Positions 26,490 to 38,239 of a DNA stretch of 64,000 bases are shown in pieces. Numbering within the stretch: the first letter of the stretch is position 1; the number at the start of each line of letters is the position of its first letter. The DNA is taken from the NCBI RefSeq assembly GCF_964340395.1, contig NC_135553.1:18474501-18538500 (forward strand). Direction: 5' to 3'. Source of the stretch: Glandiceps talaboti. Its lineage: Eukaryota > Hemichordata > Enteropneusta > Spengelidae. The notes beneath the pieces were generated by a model. It worked only from the letters and a program-made list of their open reading frames with translations. It ran no database searches and was not told the DNA's origin. A program made the translations under genes and the position numbers.

Positions 26490-26990
26490 TATCATGTAGG
26501 TTTGGCCTTTCTTTCCTTGAAAGGGCAATGTTTCATTCCTGGGTTATCGCATCAGTGTTATCTTACGACACTGGTAATCCAGCCTTTCAGTTTACTAAGA
26601 TAAACTGCAAACTAAACCTACTGTACTTCAATGTGGTAGATTACACAAGTGGGTGTTAGCAGTTCCTCTGTTGTGCGATTCTAATCACCCAGTCGTCAAC
26701 ATAGTGTAAACATTGGAAGTCCCAAAACAGCACTGCAAGTTCAAGGAACTCTAAATAAACTAGTTTTCAGAGAGACACCTCCCTACTGAGACTATAATGA
26801 AACCAATGTCCCATTCAATAGCCTATCACTGTTGTATCAACATGCTGTGACAGTAGTTTTAGTTTGTGTCTGTCTTAGAAAACCAAAAGATCAAATACCA
26901 GGATAATAATAAGGATTACATACTCTCGTTCTGAACCAACTTTTTCTATATCTCTGCCAGACAGCTAGTTTTCACACCTAGATGTCAATC
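26490..26990 (+). repeat. Dispersed repeat family C, longest copy
   Basis: Matches 8400-8630 at both ends (TTATCTTA..CAGTTTA; CCAACTTTTTCTATAT; TTTTCACACCTAGATGTCAATCCTA) and 3375-3635 in the middle (GTGTAAACATTGGAAGT, CTCCCTACTGAGACT). About 500 bp, so this may be near full length. The B-box region is decayed here (TTTCATTCCTGGG). Confidence 0.7.
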
Positions 26991-28472
26991 CTAGTCTGAA
27001 GTAGGCTTGTAAGAAATACTCTGATGATATTGAGACTACTATCATAATAGGAGTATTTTGCCTAAAAAGTACATTTTGTACTGTAAAGGGATATAGATAT
27101 ATAACTCCATCTAGTTTAACATTAACAATTTGTGTTTTCAGTTGCATTTACTTGGTTTCAAGCTCCTAAAAATCTTTCATGCATATTTCTGGCAACGACC
27201 AATAAAAATACTGATGAAAGTAAATAAGATATACAGAACAAAAATTACCAGTACAGTAAAATAGTCAGTTGAATCTTCGAAAGGTATACTTTTCAAAGTG
27301 CATATTATATCTTAGTCACTGGGGGTTACCTACGAAAACACAACTTCATGTAGAACTGGAGAAGTAGGTGTGTATGTATCCTGTGAATTGAAATAATGAA
27401 TATAGTGTAGTCTGTATTTGATTTATGCGATAGATGTTTCAAATAATCTTTTTGGTGAAACACAACAAGGAAAGAAACAATGTATGTACATGTACATCAG
27501 ATTTCCGTGTGAAATGTCATTTTAAAGTGATTTTGGAATTTTGGTGAAACCCCCTTTTTCTTTTCAAGTTTTTTTTTATTCGTTGTTATTTGCTTTTATT
27601 AGGGGCAAAGTATTGCCTATGAATAAAAGGAAAGACTCCTTCATCCTTAAAACGAATGTGGAGAGCTGACTTTAGATATTGACTGGGATGTAGTTGTACA
27701 GATTTATGGAGAAGTGAGATAAGCGACTTACCGAAATATAAGTGAATAATAACGTCCTTCCCAGTATCATATTACCATTGTAACTTTGTTATATGTATTT
27801 CGACACTGGATTCATTTAGCTAAATATGCCCAAATTTCTGCAGAAATATGTCCTGCTAACATACACATATAGGTGTCAACAACAGTTGTAATGAATACAG
27901 TGGGCCGACAGGAGGATGAGGTATTTACAAATAGGGCCTAATTTCCCCTTGCACTGTCCATCAAATTCAAATGCACCTGACATGTTCTAAATTGCCATTC
28001 CGCATTTTTTTTCATGCGGCAAAATAAACACAACCACAGTATTAGCTTTGTGTCTATTCTGATTTCTAGAAAATATGGAGTCAAGCCTCTACTATATCAC
28101 CTAGGAAACGCCTTACTTTACGTTTACTACAGTCATATTGCTTGTTTGATAACATTTTGCAGCAATAACACCAACTTGCAGTGGAATGTAACTCAGAAAT
28201 ACACATATTGTGTTCAGGTAAATATGAAATGTGTTGTCAACTAGGACATGAAACAGACATGTAACCATTTGTAAATGAAGGTAGAAACCTTCATAAAAGG
28301 TACTAGAAATCCAATGCCTTGCATAAAGTAACCCCATGTCAATAATGTATGTTATCAGTCTAGAACTACTCATCATTTCTGTAATGGGATTGAAGCACTT
28401 ACCTGAAATTTTTGTCTAACTATGTACCTGACACAGATAAATTTGCATAACAGTTTTAGACCCCGTCTTCCC

Positions 28473-28610
28473 TAGTTCAGCTGCTAGACCTTGGGCTTTC
28501 TTCTGATAGATATGAGGGTGGAACAACCGGGCTATCACCCTCACTAGAGACCTTCGGTCGCCGCCTTTACAGTGAGCAGAATCATCCGAGGGGGTCTAGC
28601 AGCAAGACTA
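28473..28610. mobile_element. Short TIR element family D, copy 1
   Basis: Ends TAGTTCAGCTGCTAGACC and GGTCTAGCAGCAAGACTA are inverted repeats. The interior (GGGCTTTCTTCTGATA; AGACCTTCGGTCGCC; TTTACAGTGAGCAGAAT) matches the reverse complement of 31551-31777. A non-coding MITE. Confidence 0.75.
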
Positions 28611-29312
28611 CATTTTCCTTTTCCACTGCATAATTCGCTTCAAGAGCGGTCTTGGACCTAAAATATTCTTGCATTTCCTGATATATTTTGTATTTATCAA
28701 AAACAGCTGCCAGTTTAAAAACTATTTTTATTCTATCAAGGTTTCCTGTAATCCTTCAAGTGCAAAATAGCAGCATTTATACATAATATGTACTCTTGTT
28801 TCTTTCTTAAAATATGATTTAGATAAAAAAAGACACACTAAATCTGACCCTGTCATTGTTAAAGGCTTCCTTACAAGGTGCACTACGTAAGATGCAGAGC
28901 TCTCCCCAGATTTCCTCATAACAGATCAACCAATTTGCATAAGAATACATCCTTTTGTTATGTTAATTACACTGTATTATTTAGACAAAATTATGGGATA
29001 TGGACCCATATCCAATAATCCCTCTGGGGAGACTACTAACTGATGTGTTTACTGTGAAATGTCAAGGCAATGTGGTTAGTTTCACTACTAAATTACGCTT
29101 TTAGCTGGTGCCAATGTGTAATTTGAAAGAGCAAACCTGATCAGACATGGCAGAACCATTTTTGGAATGTGTAATAGAAATTTGTAAAGTGACTTTCAAG
29201 ACTTGAAAAATGTAAAAGTGAAGTGGAAGCCCAACATGTTAAAAAATTGTAAACTGTGAAAAATCTTTTTAAGATTTTGTCATCTCAATGGTTTCTGTAC
29301 TTTGGTTTGTCC

Positions 29313-29515
29313 CTAAATTGACTTCGTGAAATTGACTGTTATTCCAAGGACACTGGACGTAAGGAATCAAATTCCAAAAATGCCCAGCTTGCAAGTCATT
29401 TGCAATGACTTTTTCATATTCATATTATCGCCAGATTGACTTTGTAAAATTGACAGACTTTACAAGGACACTGAGCAAGAGGAATTAAATTCTACAAATG
29501 CCCATCTTGCAAGGA
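29313..29515. repeat. Diverged ~121-bp tandem pair
   Basis: Two imperfect copies share ATTGACTTYGT-AAATTGAC, CAAGGACACTG, GGAAT-AAATTC and AAATGCCCA-CTTGCAAG, immediately downstream of the Kelch-like stop codon, probably in its 3' UTR. Confidence 0.75.
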
Positions 29516-29569
29516 TTTACGTTACATCAATGTTTTTCATCCAAGTCTGTGTTTATGTATAAAGTTGAA

Positions 29570-32500
29570 TTACACAATACAGGATGTAACTTTGTGATCT
29601 TCAGACTTGCATGGCAAATCCTTCCTGGTTTGCATAGATACACAGCTGAGCCAACTACGACTGCTGGGCATTTCACCAACTATCTCCCAGCAATCTCTCT
29701 TCTCATCATAAAATTCTATAGTGTCATGGTGTCTGTCGATGATAATAAAACAATTTTGTAGCCCTGGATATGATAGGTATGTTATTGGAATATGAACTAA
29801 CTGTGTGTACCTTATTAGTAAGACTGGCTAATTTGTTGTTGATTCTCCTGTTAAAGTGGCCATATGGATGAGAATTGGATATTTATTTTTTATTTTTTAT
29901 TTATATAACATTGTTACCATGGCTTCTTATTTGAAAAATCAATGTGAAACAACATATGCCAAGTCCTTGTTTGTAATTCAATAAATTACAAAAGATTAAT
30001 AAATGTGTAAAATGTTTGTTAATTCACGTACAATAACAAACTTTTTGCAGGCTTTTTGCGATGTATTGAGTTACAAACAAGGACTTGGCATCTGTTGTTT
30101 CACATTGATTTTTCAAGTAGGAAGCCATGGTAACAATGTTATATAAATTAAAAATCCAAAATAATTACCAAATCCTCATCCATATGGCCACTTTAACAAA
30201 CTGCACTAATTGTAACCGGGTATGATTTTTACCCTCTGACAATTAACACTATGTTCACTGAAAATTGTTAAAATACCAATAATTAGACACTGTATACACC
30301 AAGTAGAGATCTAGTTTAAACATAAGTAGTATAATAAACGTTCAAATCATGATTCATTTGAGTGCTGATTTTTGGGTGTGGACCCAATAATTATTTTGAT
30401 TTGATACTTGCATTCATACATATATATACAATTTCGTTTAAACATAAATGCCTGCATTGTTAACTATAAGTTGCTTCTTTTCTTACCTATCCCATCCTTC
30501 TTCTCCACCCAATACATAGATTTTACCATCTACAACGGCCACACCTGGTCTATACCTTCTCTCATTCATTGGTGCTCTGATCTCCCACTCATTTTTCTTT
30601 GGATTGTATCTCTCTACTTTGTTTGTGTTCTCAGTAGAGGCATGCCATCCTCCTACATTCAAAGATAACAGATGTTGTATATGTCAGCTGATATTTTCAC
30701 TGTGTTTGAGCTGAGAGTTTGATGAAGAGTGTTTGCGTGTGAACTGGATGGATTGGTGAACTAACAAATGGGTGCAAAGAGCTATTGGTGTGAAAGAGTG
30801 TAATGGGCTGGTGAATGTGACAAAGAGGCAGAAATTGAGCAAACATGGACATCAGAAGCACTGCCCAGATAGTTTAGTGCTTGTGGCTGTTGAGGGGGAA
30901 ATCACCACAGTAATCCCAGTATACAATAGATTACAAACATTGACTATGGGCAGCCTTGTCGTCACAAGAGAATGTGCTTTTCAATACCAACGGCCACATA
31001 TCGTGGCTACAGCCCTAATGTGATGATGATTTTCACCAAAATAATTAAAATCGGATATAGTGATTGCTAAGTTGTTCAATTCAATTCCATGTCGTTATCT
31101 CTATTTTTGTTTGTATTGCTCCTTGTATTACATATTTATATTCTTGTCTTGACAGCTAGCTGCTCTGTCTACATCTGGCACACACTGGCCACTATAATCC
31201 CATTCTAAATCTCACACACTGATTGCAATAGTCAGCCATTCAAAAAAACATAATGCGGCACAGATGGAAGCACAGAACCTGTAATATTTAATATCAACAA
31301 AGGCAAGTATACTGTGGTACATAACTAAAAGTGGCACAAACTGAGTTTGTAAGCATTTTCAATTACTTGCATAAAACCTCAATTACACTATTAAAGTACA
31401 AAGTTAATGTTTATGCAGCAGCATGTCTCCGGGCATTGCTAAAACAGTTGACTAGGTGTTTCAATATATTTTCATATTGTAGAATACATAATCATTTTTA
31501 AGTTATATCTCAATACCAGTTTTGAGTTCATTCAATTGCAAGTGATAGTTTAGTCTTGCTGCTAGACCCTCAGGTTATTCTGCTCACTGTAAAGGTGACG
31601 AAGGTCGCTGGTGAGGACAATAGCCAGAATGGGTCCAGCAAAAGTTGAAAAATTCCATTGAGCTAATTTACATGCTGTGGGCTAGGCAATGTGTGCATAC
31701 ATTGTAATCTATTCAATAACCCATGACCACCCTGGTATCGTATCAGAAGAAAGCCAGGGGTCTAGCAGCTAGACTAGTGATAGTTAACCATACTTCAGTA
31801 AATAGACTTTTAAAGATGCTGTAAACATTACATCCAAAAACATACAAACTCAGCTTGAACCCTTTTACTTAAATTGATTGTACATTTGCTTATTGAGAAG
31901 AATAGTTACTCTTCATGGCCACAAACCTGTAATAATAATAATGTTGGTTTCTTATATAGCGCTTTCCCACTCCGTGCTCAAAGCGCTTTACAATTATTAC
32001 CCCTGGCTCGGATCAGAACAGCACAACGGCCCTGTAGTCTTCCTCAACTCCCCGGGGAGCATACAATCCATTGCAGCCATTTTAAGCGCATAGGATTAAA
32101 GCCTTCACATTGCAACCTACATCCTACCAGGTCCCCAGTTATACAGCTGGGTTGACTGAGGCACAGTCGTGGTTCAAATCTTGCCCAAGGACTTAAGCCA
32201 CTCAGAAACAAACAGCAGGCAGCGACGGGGCTCGAACCTGCAACCTGTAGATTCAAAGCCGGTCACGCTAACCATTCACCCATCATGACTCCACGCATTT
32301 GTACATCTGCATTTGTGTACATGTGTATTTTATATTCAACTTTTATGAAAATGGCATACTTGTCAATTATGTAAATGTAAGTAACTAACTAATAATGCCA
32401 CTTACCAAATATGTAAACACAACTTACCAATTTTGTAAATGTACGTAACAAAATGCATACTGTAACTTACCAATTATGTAAACATAACTTACTGTAAGTA

Positions 32501-35500
32501 ACCAAATGTATGATGTAACTTACCAAATATGTAAACACAACTTACCAATTATGTAAATGTAACCATTAAGTACACATGCTGCAGACCCTGATCTTGGAAT
32601 TAGCATAGGTGCTAGCTCCTTCCACTTGTCTGTCTTAGGATTATAACTCTGTACTAAATCTATGCCATCACCATCTTCCAATACAGCTCCACCTAAAAGC
32701 AAATGTCACAAAAATAAACAAGAATTTCTTACAAGTAATTTCAGATTCTTGGTGACAAACTGGATGTGTGCAATGTTTCCAGTGATCAGTTATCATGATT
32801 TGGCTTTCACAATTAACTCTACAGTGAGACTTGCCTGGAAATATGGGTATGTGTGCATAATCAATAGCATTTCTCCCAGATTTATTTTCAGAACTATTTC
32901 ACCTGCCAGGAGTTATTTATATCAAGAGTAGAGACACCTATATACTATATTTTCCTGAGAACAACAAGATATTTTTAATACACAACAATGATCACATTTA
33001 TTATGGGGGAAACAACCTTGAACTGCAGCAACATGTTGGCAGAAAGGTTATTTCAGGCTAGATTAGTTTTAAACATTTCTGCTACATCATCATTGCCTTC
33101 ATATTCATACAAATACAAAACTAATTAACTTCTTGTCCTCTATTACCTGTAACATATAGAAGACCTTCGTGTGCAACCACAGCTGGACTTGTGACAGCCA
33201 TTTTCATTGGTGAGACAAATGTCCAAGTGTTCGTCCATGTGTCATATCTCTCAACAGATTCCAATCTGGCCGAGCCTTCCCACCCACCTACAGCAAATAT
33301 GGAACCATCTACAATAGCGAGACCTAAGATAGGAAATATATGAAATGGCATATGTAAAATAAGTGGGTACGGGTGCAATTGACAATCTCAGGCTGACAAT
33401 ATTGATAAAATTACAGTTTTAAAATTTTTTCACTAAGGTTTAGAACAAAGTGCAGTAAATCTGGAACAGCTTGCATAAAATATTTGTACTAGTGCCACGA
33501 GTTTGGTGGGGAAGCCCTGTAAAAATACAAAATATATTCCAAGAGAGCTGACAGATTTTACCTAGTTACTGATAAAAATTCGAAATTACTCCCAAAGAGA
33601 AAATCTTTTGTGCTAGCTAGACACATGCTTGTCTTTATCCTTGAAAGAAAGACAAACTATTGGTTTATGTCTTGCCTGGACAAAAAATATGGCTTTACAT
33701 ATATTCCAGCATGTATGACATTATGACTCTAAGCAAGTGAAGTGTTCATTATTTATGATTTGAGATAAAAAATGTCAGAAGCAAAGTATGGTCACATAAA
33801 TTACAATTCTATATTTCAACCTATTTGTTTAAATTTGACATTAATCACACAAATTGAAAACATCCTGTACATTTACAGGATATGTCACAACTCACATAAA
33901 AGTTAAGCTACACTTAGTTGAACTGTGTACACACACAACAAATGTAGAGAAAAATTGAATTACCCAGCAATAATATCATTAGACAAACTTCTCAAACTTT
34001 AAAGTGAATTTCAAACATCAAAATATCAAAAACATTTTGTATTTTGTGAAACTATATAATAGAATTTTTATTACCTATATGTTTACTTGAGCACATCATA
34101 AACTAAAATACTCAAATGTCAGAGTATGTCATTGCTGAAAAAGGGTTTCATAAAACTTATATTGTATCACAGCTTTGGTGACTATGAATCATAAACCATG
34201 CCCCCCCCCCCCTCCTACCATTAGTGACATGAGCTAAAAAGATATATTAATTCATCCATTGTGTACTTTTCAATGCATGATTTGTGATTCTCTTTTGTTA
34301 GACAGCTATGTTTACACAAGTCAAGTACTTGTACTGTTTTGGCTTCAAGTCAAAAATAAAAAAATTTCAAATTCCTAAAGTAAAAGGTATCATAAAAGTG
34401 AAGAAATTACCATACAAGTACTTGGCAGGTTGACAAAAATTGCTGTTATTTAGTGAGCTGTGAAATCTGGCAACGAAGGAATGCAATGTACCTATATGTA
34501 TTAAAGTCCAGACAAGTATTTTACCAAGAAAATAGTGACAGTATCATGGAAAATTTAAACGACTACAACTCTGACTCATATACATGTACATATACTCAAT
34601 ACCTCTACATACATACATACATGCATGCACACACACACACGCACGCACACATACATATATTTGTACATACATACATACATACATACACGCATGCACATAC
34701 ACATGCATGTACACACACACACACACACACATACATACATATACATACACATACACAGGCGTGCACACACACACATACATAAATACATACACATACATGT
34801 ACATGTAGCTTCATTACATTTTGCATCATGTTACAATACAATTTTTTTAAAGACTACACACCTAATTCATATTCATGTAATTTCAATAAAGATGCACATA
34901 AATGCTGTACAATACTCAACTGTAACACATCCACTGCCTTATTGCACTTTCAAGCATATCAAAATCAGACAAATACAAACCTAATTCAGATCTTGGAATG
35001 TTCATAGGTGCCATTTCTAACCAGTGATCAAATGAAGGGTCATATCTCCACACATCCTTACTTGCTGATCCATCTGGGAATTCTCCTCCAGCCATGTACA
35101 TAAAATTATTACCTGCAATGGACAGAGGGATAGATGTATTATATATATACAGAAAAGTCTGTGGAATTCTTTCAAACAAAATTAATCAAGCAAATAGTGT
35201 CATAACATTAGTATTTGAAGACTCTAAACATATTTTAATCACATAAAGGCTAAATCATATTCATTGATTTCACAGGATTCATACACTTATCACAACTGCC
35301 GACATCAGACCATGGACAAACAGAACCTGTTACAAACAGGGAAAATAAACAAATGAATTGGATTAATAACACTTGGCTCAGCATGTTGGAACAGCAGAGA
35401 TCTTGTATTACACACCATGGTTTGATAAGAACAGTTTTATGGCCTCTTTATGTGTACATGAAATGCCAGGGGAACTGGAAGTTTGTTTGTGAATGTGACC

Positions 35501-38239
35501 TAAAGAGCCATACAGCTGTTCTTATCAAATGATGAAATGTAATACAAGTCTCTGTACTTAAAACATTTTGTGCCAAGCGTTGTTAATCCAATTCATTTGT
35601 TTACTTTCCTTGTTTGTAACAGGTATCATTCGTCTACGGTCTGATGTCGGCAGTTGTATGTACTAGTGTAAGTTGTGTTCTTATATATATCTTACAATGT
35701 TATATTACCATAGTGGCTGAGATGGAAAATCTTATAAACATTAAACATGAATCTGTATTGCTCCTTGTTATGTTTCACCTCAGCCCATCAAACGATAGAG
35801 TGGAGGGAGGGGTGTCAGGTCACAGGTGGATGAACCATTTTCACAATCACAGAAATTTTGAAGATGAAAGTGCTGATAAATCAAAATTAAATGTGGTTTA
35901 CCTGAAACAACTAGTCCGTGTTTACTGACAGCAAATGGCAGACATGCCAATGTTTTCCAGTGGTCTTTGTGTGGATCATAGCTTTCTACACTTCTAAGTA
36001 CAACTTTATCGTCTTCACCACCAACTGCTACTATCACCTCTATGGTACCTGTAAGACATAAATAGCATGTTTTCTTGGTAATAATAATAATAATAATAAT
36101 TATTATTATTTATATACTGGATATTTCTGTAAGTTTTTATAAACTTGTCTCCCAAGAAGTCCCGTGAGGGCCAACTCTCATGGCTTCACTGACTGTTATG
36201 CAGGAGCACATTGGATAAAGGGAAGTGCTCAAGGAAAACCTGTGTTGTTCGATAGAGTCAAACTGAACAACATTCTTTGTTCCTACTCATAACATTTACA
36301 GTGTGGACCTGGTAAATTACAATCAAACCCCACTTGCAATGGTAATAAGAGGTCGGTGACTTAATCACCCGGCCAGTGACAACCAATGATGCTTGCTGTC
36401 ACTATTGTTCAGTGTCAGACAAAATAATTCATCACTTGCGACCTCCAGGATTACGTTTTTTAAAAAGAAATTCAGACCCTTTTGTCACCATGGTAACGAC
36501 TTTCTGGTGCATACTAAGGTCGAGAACAGCAATGTACATGTGACGTTATTTATGGCACTAGTTCCTGTTTTAACATTTGTCTGAGCTAGCTGACTTGTTC
36601 AGAATGCAGCCAACTGAAACTGTTTACAGTTGTGTTTTTTATTACTCTATCATATTTATTTTCAATGCATGACTTGACACTGGATGGCTATCCTTGAGAT
36701 GCAAACCTGGAATGCCATCTTTTGTTTAGTCTTTATATGTAACACATACCTGTCTTTGGTTTAAGGAAGAATGTGCCTACAGTAACAATCGTGTATGTAT
36801 TTCAAACTTCCAACAACTTTGCTGCATAAAAAGCATGTTTCTGGTCCTGATGCAATCATTAAAAAGAAAAATTTATATGTGCACTATCTTATTTTTGAGC
36901 AAACTGTCTAACAATATATCTTGTCATTGTGTTAACACTATGTTTCATGGCCATTGTGTTAACACTATATTTCATGGCCATTTCAACACTATGTTTTCAT
37001 GGCCATTTTGAAGATAAATTGGATAAACTTGTAAAATTTGATAAAATCTTTAGATAATATTGATCCCTATTTAAATGAAATGGCATGTTTGCTCTAAATG
37101 TATCTTCTACATTTTAGAATATGCTGAGAATGCTGGAGTTTCCTTGAACAAAGTAAAAAAAAAAAAAGACAAATCTTTGGGTCACCCAGTATAATCTCCT
37201 CGTGAAGATAGACATATACCAGCATATAGCGACCAGTGTATGTCCATTCCTGCTTTCATCTCAGACTTTCAATATATAAGTTACAATGTACAAAATGAAC
37301 TGCTTTAGAATCAACTGTACTTTGTATTATCAGTATGATGAACTTACCAGTAGATCGTCTTGGTCTGGTTCGTGGACCATACAGTTGGCCTCGCCTGTCC
37401 TGCAGCAATTGATAGTTTTTGGCTTCATCAACCAACTTTCGACAGACTTCTGACTGTCTGACAGCTGGTTGACTTTCTACAAAGTCATGAAGAAAATAGG
37501 CACTGACTAATGGAAGACGAATAGAGCTAAAGACTTCTTCAAAATACTGTCTTCTCTCCTCAGGGTCGGCATTGAACCACAACATGACTGAATCAAAGAC
37601 AGTTTCTTCCTGTTTGACATTCAAATCATCATTTGATATGAACTCAATCAGTTTTGTATGTGAGAGTTTGTTGAATTCTTCGTGAGCAAGAACATCTGTA
37701 AAATGTTCCAACACAAAATGTTTGGATTTCTCTTGCAGCTCTGTACAGGAGTGAGCTTCAGCAAAACAGTGTATTCCAATAGAGTTTGAATCATCCATGT
37801 GTTTTGCCATGAAATGACAGCATGCATCTCGAACTGGAAGAACTTCAAGCAAATTAGCAGCTGATAACAGGGACTGGACGTTTGCCTTTGTGATAATAAT
37901 TTCTGCTGTGTAGGCATACTGTATTAACAATTCAATCATTGATGCTTCAACACCATTGATGGACACTTTTTCTTGCTTACTTTCAGCTAACTCGCCGGAA
38001 AACATGGCCTTGAAGTATGGACTAAATGATGCTAACACTAGCCTGTGGCAGCGAAATTCTTTTCCATCCACACATAAAGTCACATCACAAAAAGAGCAGT
38101 CCATTCGAAGGACATTCAGTCCAACTAAAAGATTGGTTGCATGGGATGATTCTTGAAACAGAAATTCATCTGCTTCTGTCATGTGATCAGTACTGCAGTC
38201 TGAAGCTGCACTACTTCTTCGATTTCTCACAGCTGCCAT
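29570..38239 (-). CDS. Kelch-like protein (BTB-BACK-Kelch), KLHL24/6/35-like
   Basis: Probable substrate adaptor of a Cullin-3 ubiquitin ligase: BTB-BACK binds Cul3 and the Kelch propeller binds the target. Coding exons: 37348-38239, 35902-36048, 34981-35112, 33147-33323, 32546-32692, 30487-30652, 29570-29732 (stop TAA 29572-29570). Phases agree throughout and give about 607 residues. BTB (~45-155) includes CDVTLCVDGKEFRCHRLVLA and SPYFKAMFSGEL. BACK (~160-270) includes FAEAHSCTELQEK and LIEFISNDDLNVKQEETVF. The linker PRTRPRRSTG recalls KLHL24. Six Kelch blades follow, with double-glycines in VAVGGEDDK, MAGGEFPDG, FAVGGWEGS, VTGGAVLED, YIIGGWHAS and YVLGGEEGW. An upstream non-coding exon (40624 upward) is spliced to 38276. 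Which vertebrate KLHL is the true orthologue needs a tree. Confidence 0.95.
29851..30196. mobile_element. Foldback MITE family A, copy 2 (best preserved)
   Basis: 346 bp from TTAAAGTGGCCATATGGATG to CATCCATATGGCCACTTTAA, with almost perfect long inverted arms: CCATGGCTTC / GAAGCCATGG, CAAGTCCTTGTTTGTAA / TTACAAACAAGGACTTG. The terminal TTAA on both sides may be the target duplication. Lies in the last intron of the Kelch-like gene. Confidence 0.93.
30205..30310 (+). repeat. Short dispersed repeat, copy 1 (matches 45002-45110)
   Basis: Shares CACTAATTGTAAC, TTCACTRAAAATKGTTAAAA and ATACCAATAATTA with 45002-45110. A short remnant of unknown class. Confidence 0.5.
31551..31777. mobile_element. 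Short TIR element family D, copy 2 (inverted, longer)
   Basis: Begins TAGTCTTGCTGCTAGACC and ends GGTCTAGCAGCTAGACTA. It is the reverse complement of the copy at 28473-28610 with extra middle sequence. Lies in a Kelch-like gene intron. Confidence 0.75.
31931..32289 (-). mobile_element. tRNA-derived SINE
   Basis: On the minus strand the head reads GTCATGATGGGTGAATGG, with an A box TGGTTAGCGTG (32264-32274) and a B box GGTTCGAGCCC (32228-32238). A middle domain includes CTTAAGTCCTTGGGCAAGAT. The tail contains AAAGCGCTTTGAGCACGG and GCGCTATATAAGAAACC and ends in (ATT)n at 31931. About 360 bp. The tail resembles LINE-related SINE tails of deuterostomes. It sits between two Kelch-like exons. Confidence 0.88.
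32400..32565 (-). repeat. Tandem array of exon-end/5' splice-site copies
   Basis: The end of the Kelch-like exon 32546-32692 reads TTTACATAATTG-GTAAGTTGTG. Downstream, variants recur at about 32517-32533, 32463-32485, 32423-32445 and 32401-32418 (TTTACATATTTGGTAAGT, TTTACATAATTGGTAAGT, TTTACAAAATTGGTAAGT, TTTACATATTTGGTAAGT). Part of it is a clear 117-bp tandem duplication. This gives five potential donors within about 150 bp. Confidence 0.85.
34604..34804. repeat. (TACA)n/(CA)n compound microsatellite
   Basis: Mixed ACAT and CA repeats with interruptions, in the Kelch-like gene intron. Multiple Tyr-Ile-His or Met-Tyr-Val frames here are artefacts. Confidence 0.95.
35292..35657. mobile_element. 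Foldback MITE, ACAACTGCCGACATCAG ends
   Basis: A 366-bp element whose ends ACAACTGCCGACATCAGACC and CTGATGTCGGCAGTTGT are inverted repeats. Complementarity continues inward (GTTACAAACAGG / CTTGTTTGTAAC; AAATGAATTGGATTAA / TTAATCCAATTCATTT; TTTGATAAGAACAG / CTGTTCTTATCAAA). No coding frame. Lies in the Kelch-like gene intron between blades 1 and 2. Confidence 0.92.
36081..36400 (-). mobile_element. SINE-like repeat with (ATT)n tail
   Basis: An (AAT)n/(ATT)n tract at 36081-36111 is followed by TATATACTGGATATTTCT and about 280 bp with AGTGCTCAAGGAAAACC and ACTTAATCACCCGGCCAG, the style of a SINE in minus orientation. No clear A or B box. Confidence 0.4.
36927..37008. repeat. ~30-bp tandem repeat, three copies
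   Basis: Three copies of AACACTATRTTTCATGGCCATT with small spacer differences, in Kelch-like intron 1 near exon 1. Confidence 0.9.

Larger units (their letters stand above)
23460..29569 (-). other. Region downstream of the Kelch-like gene, possible long 3' UTR
   Basis: About 6 kb of very AT-rich DNA without convincing exons on either strand. Some or all may be 3' UTR of the Kelch-like gene. TTTATT at about 28726 and 23467 read AATAAA on the minus strand and are candidate polyadenylation signals. A 68-bp minisatellite, a family C repeat and a TIR element lie inside. The UTR assignment is inference. Confidence 0.3.
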
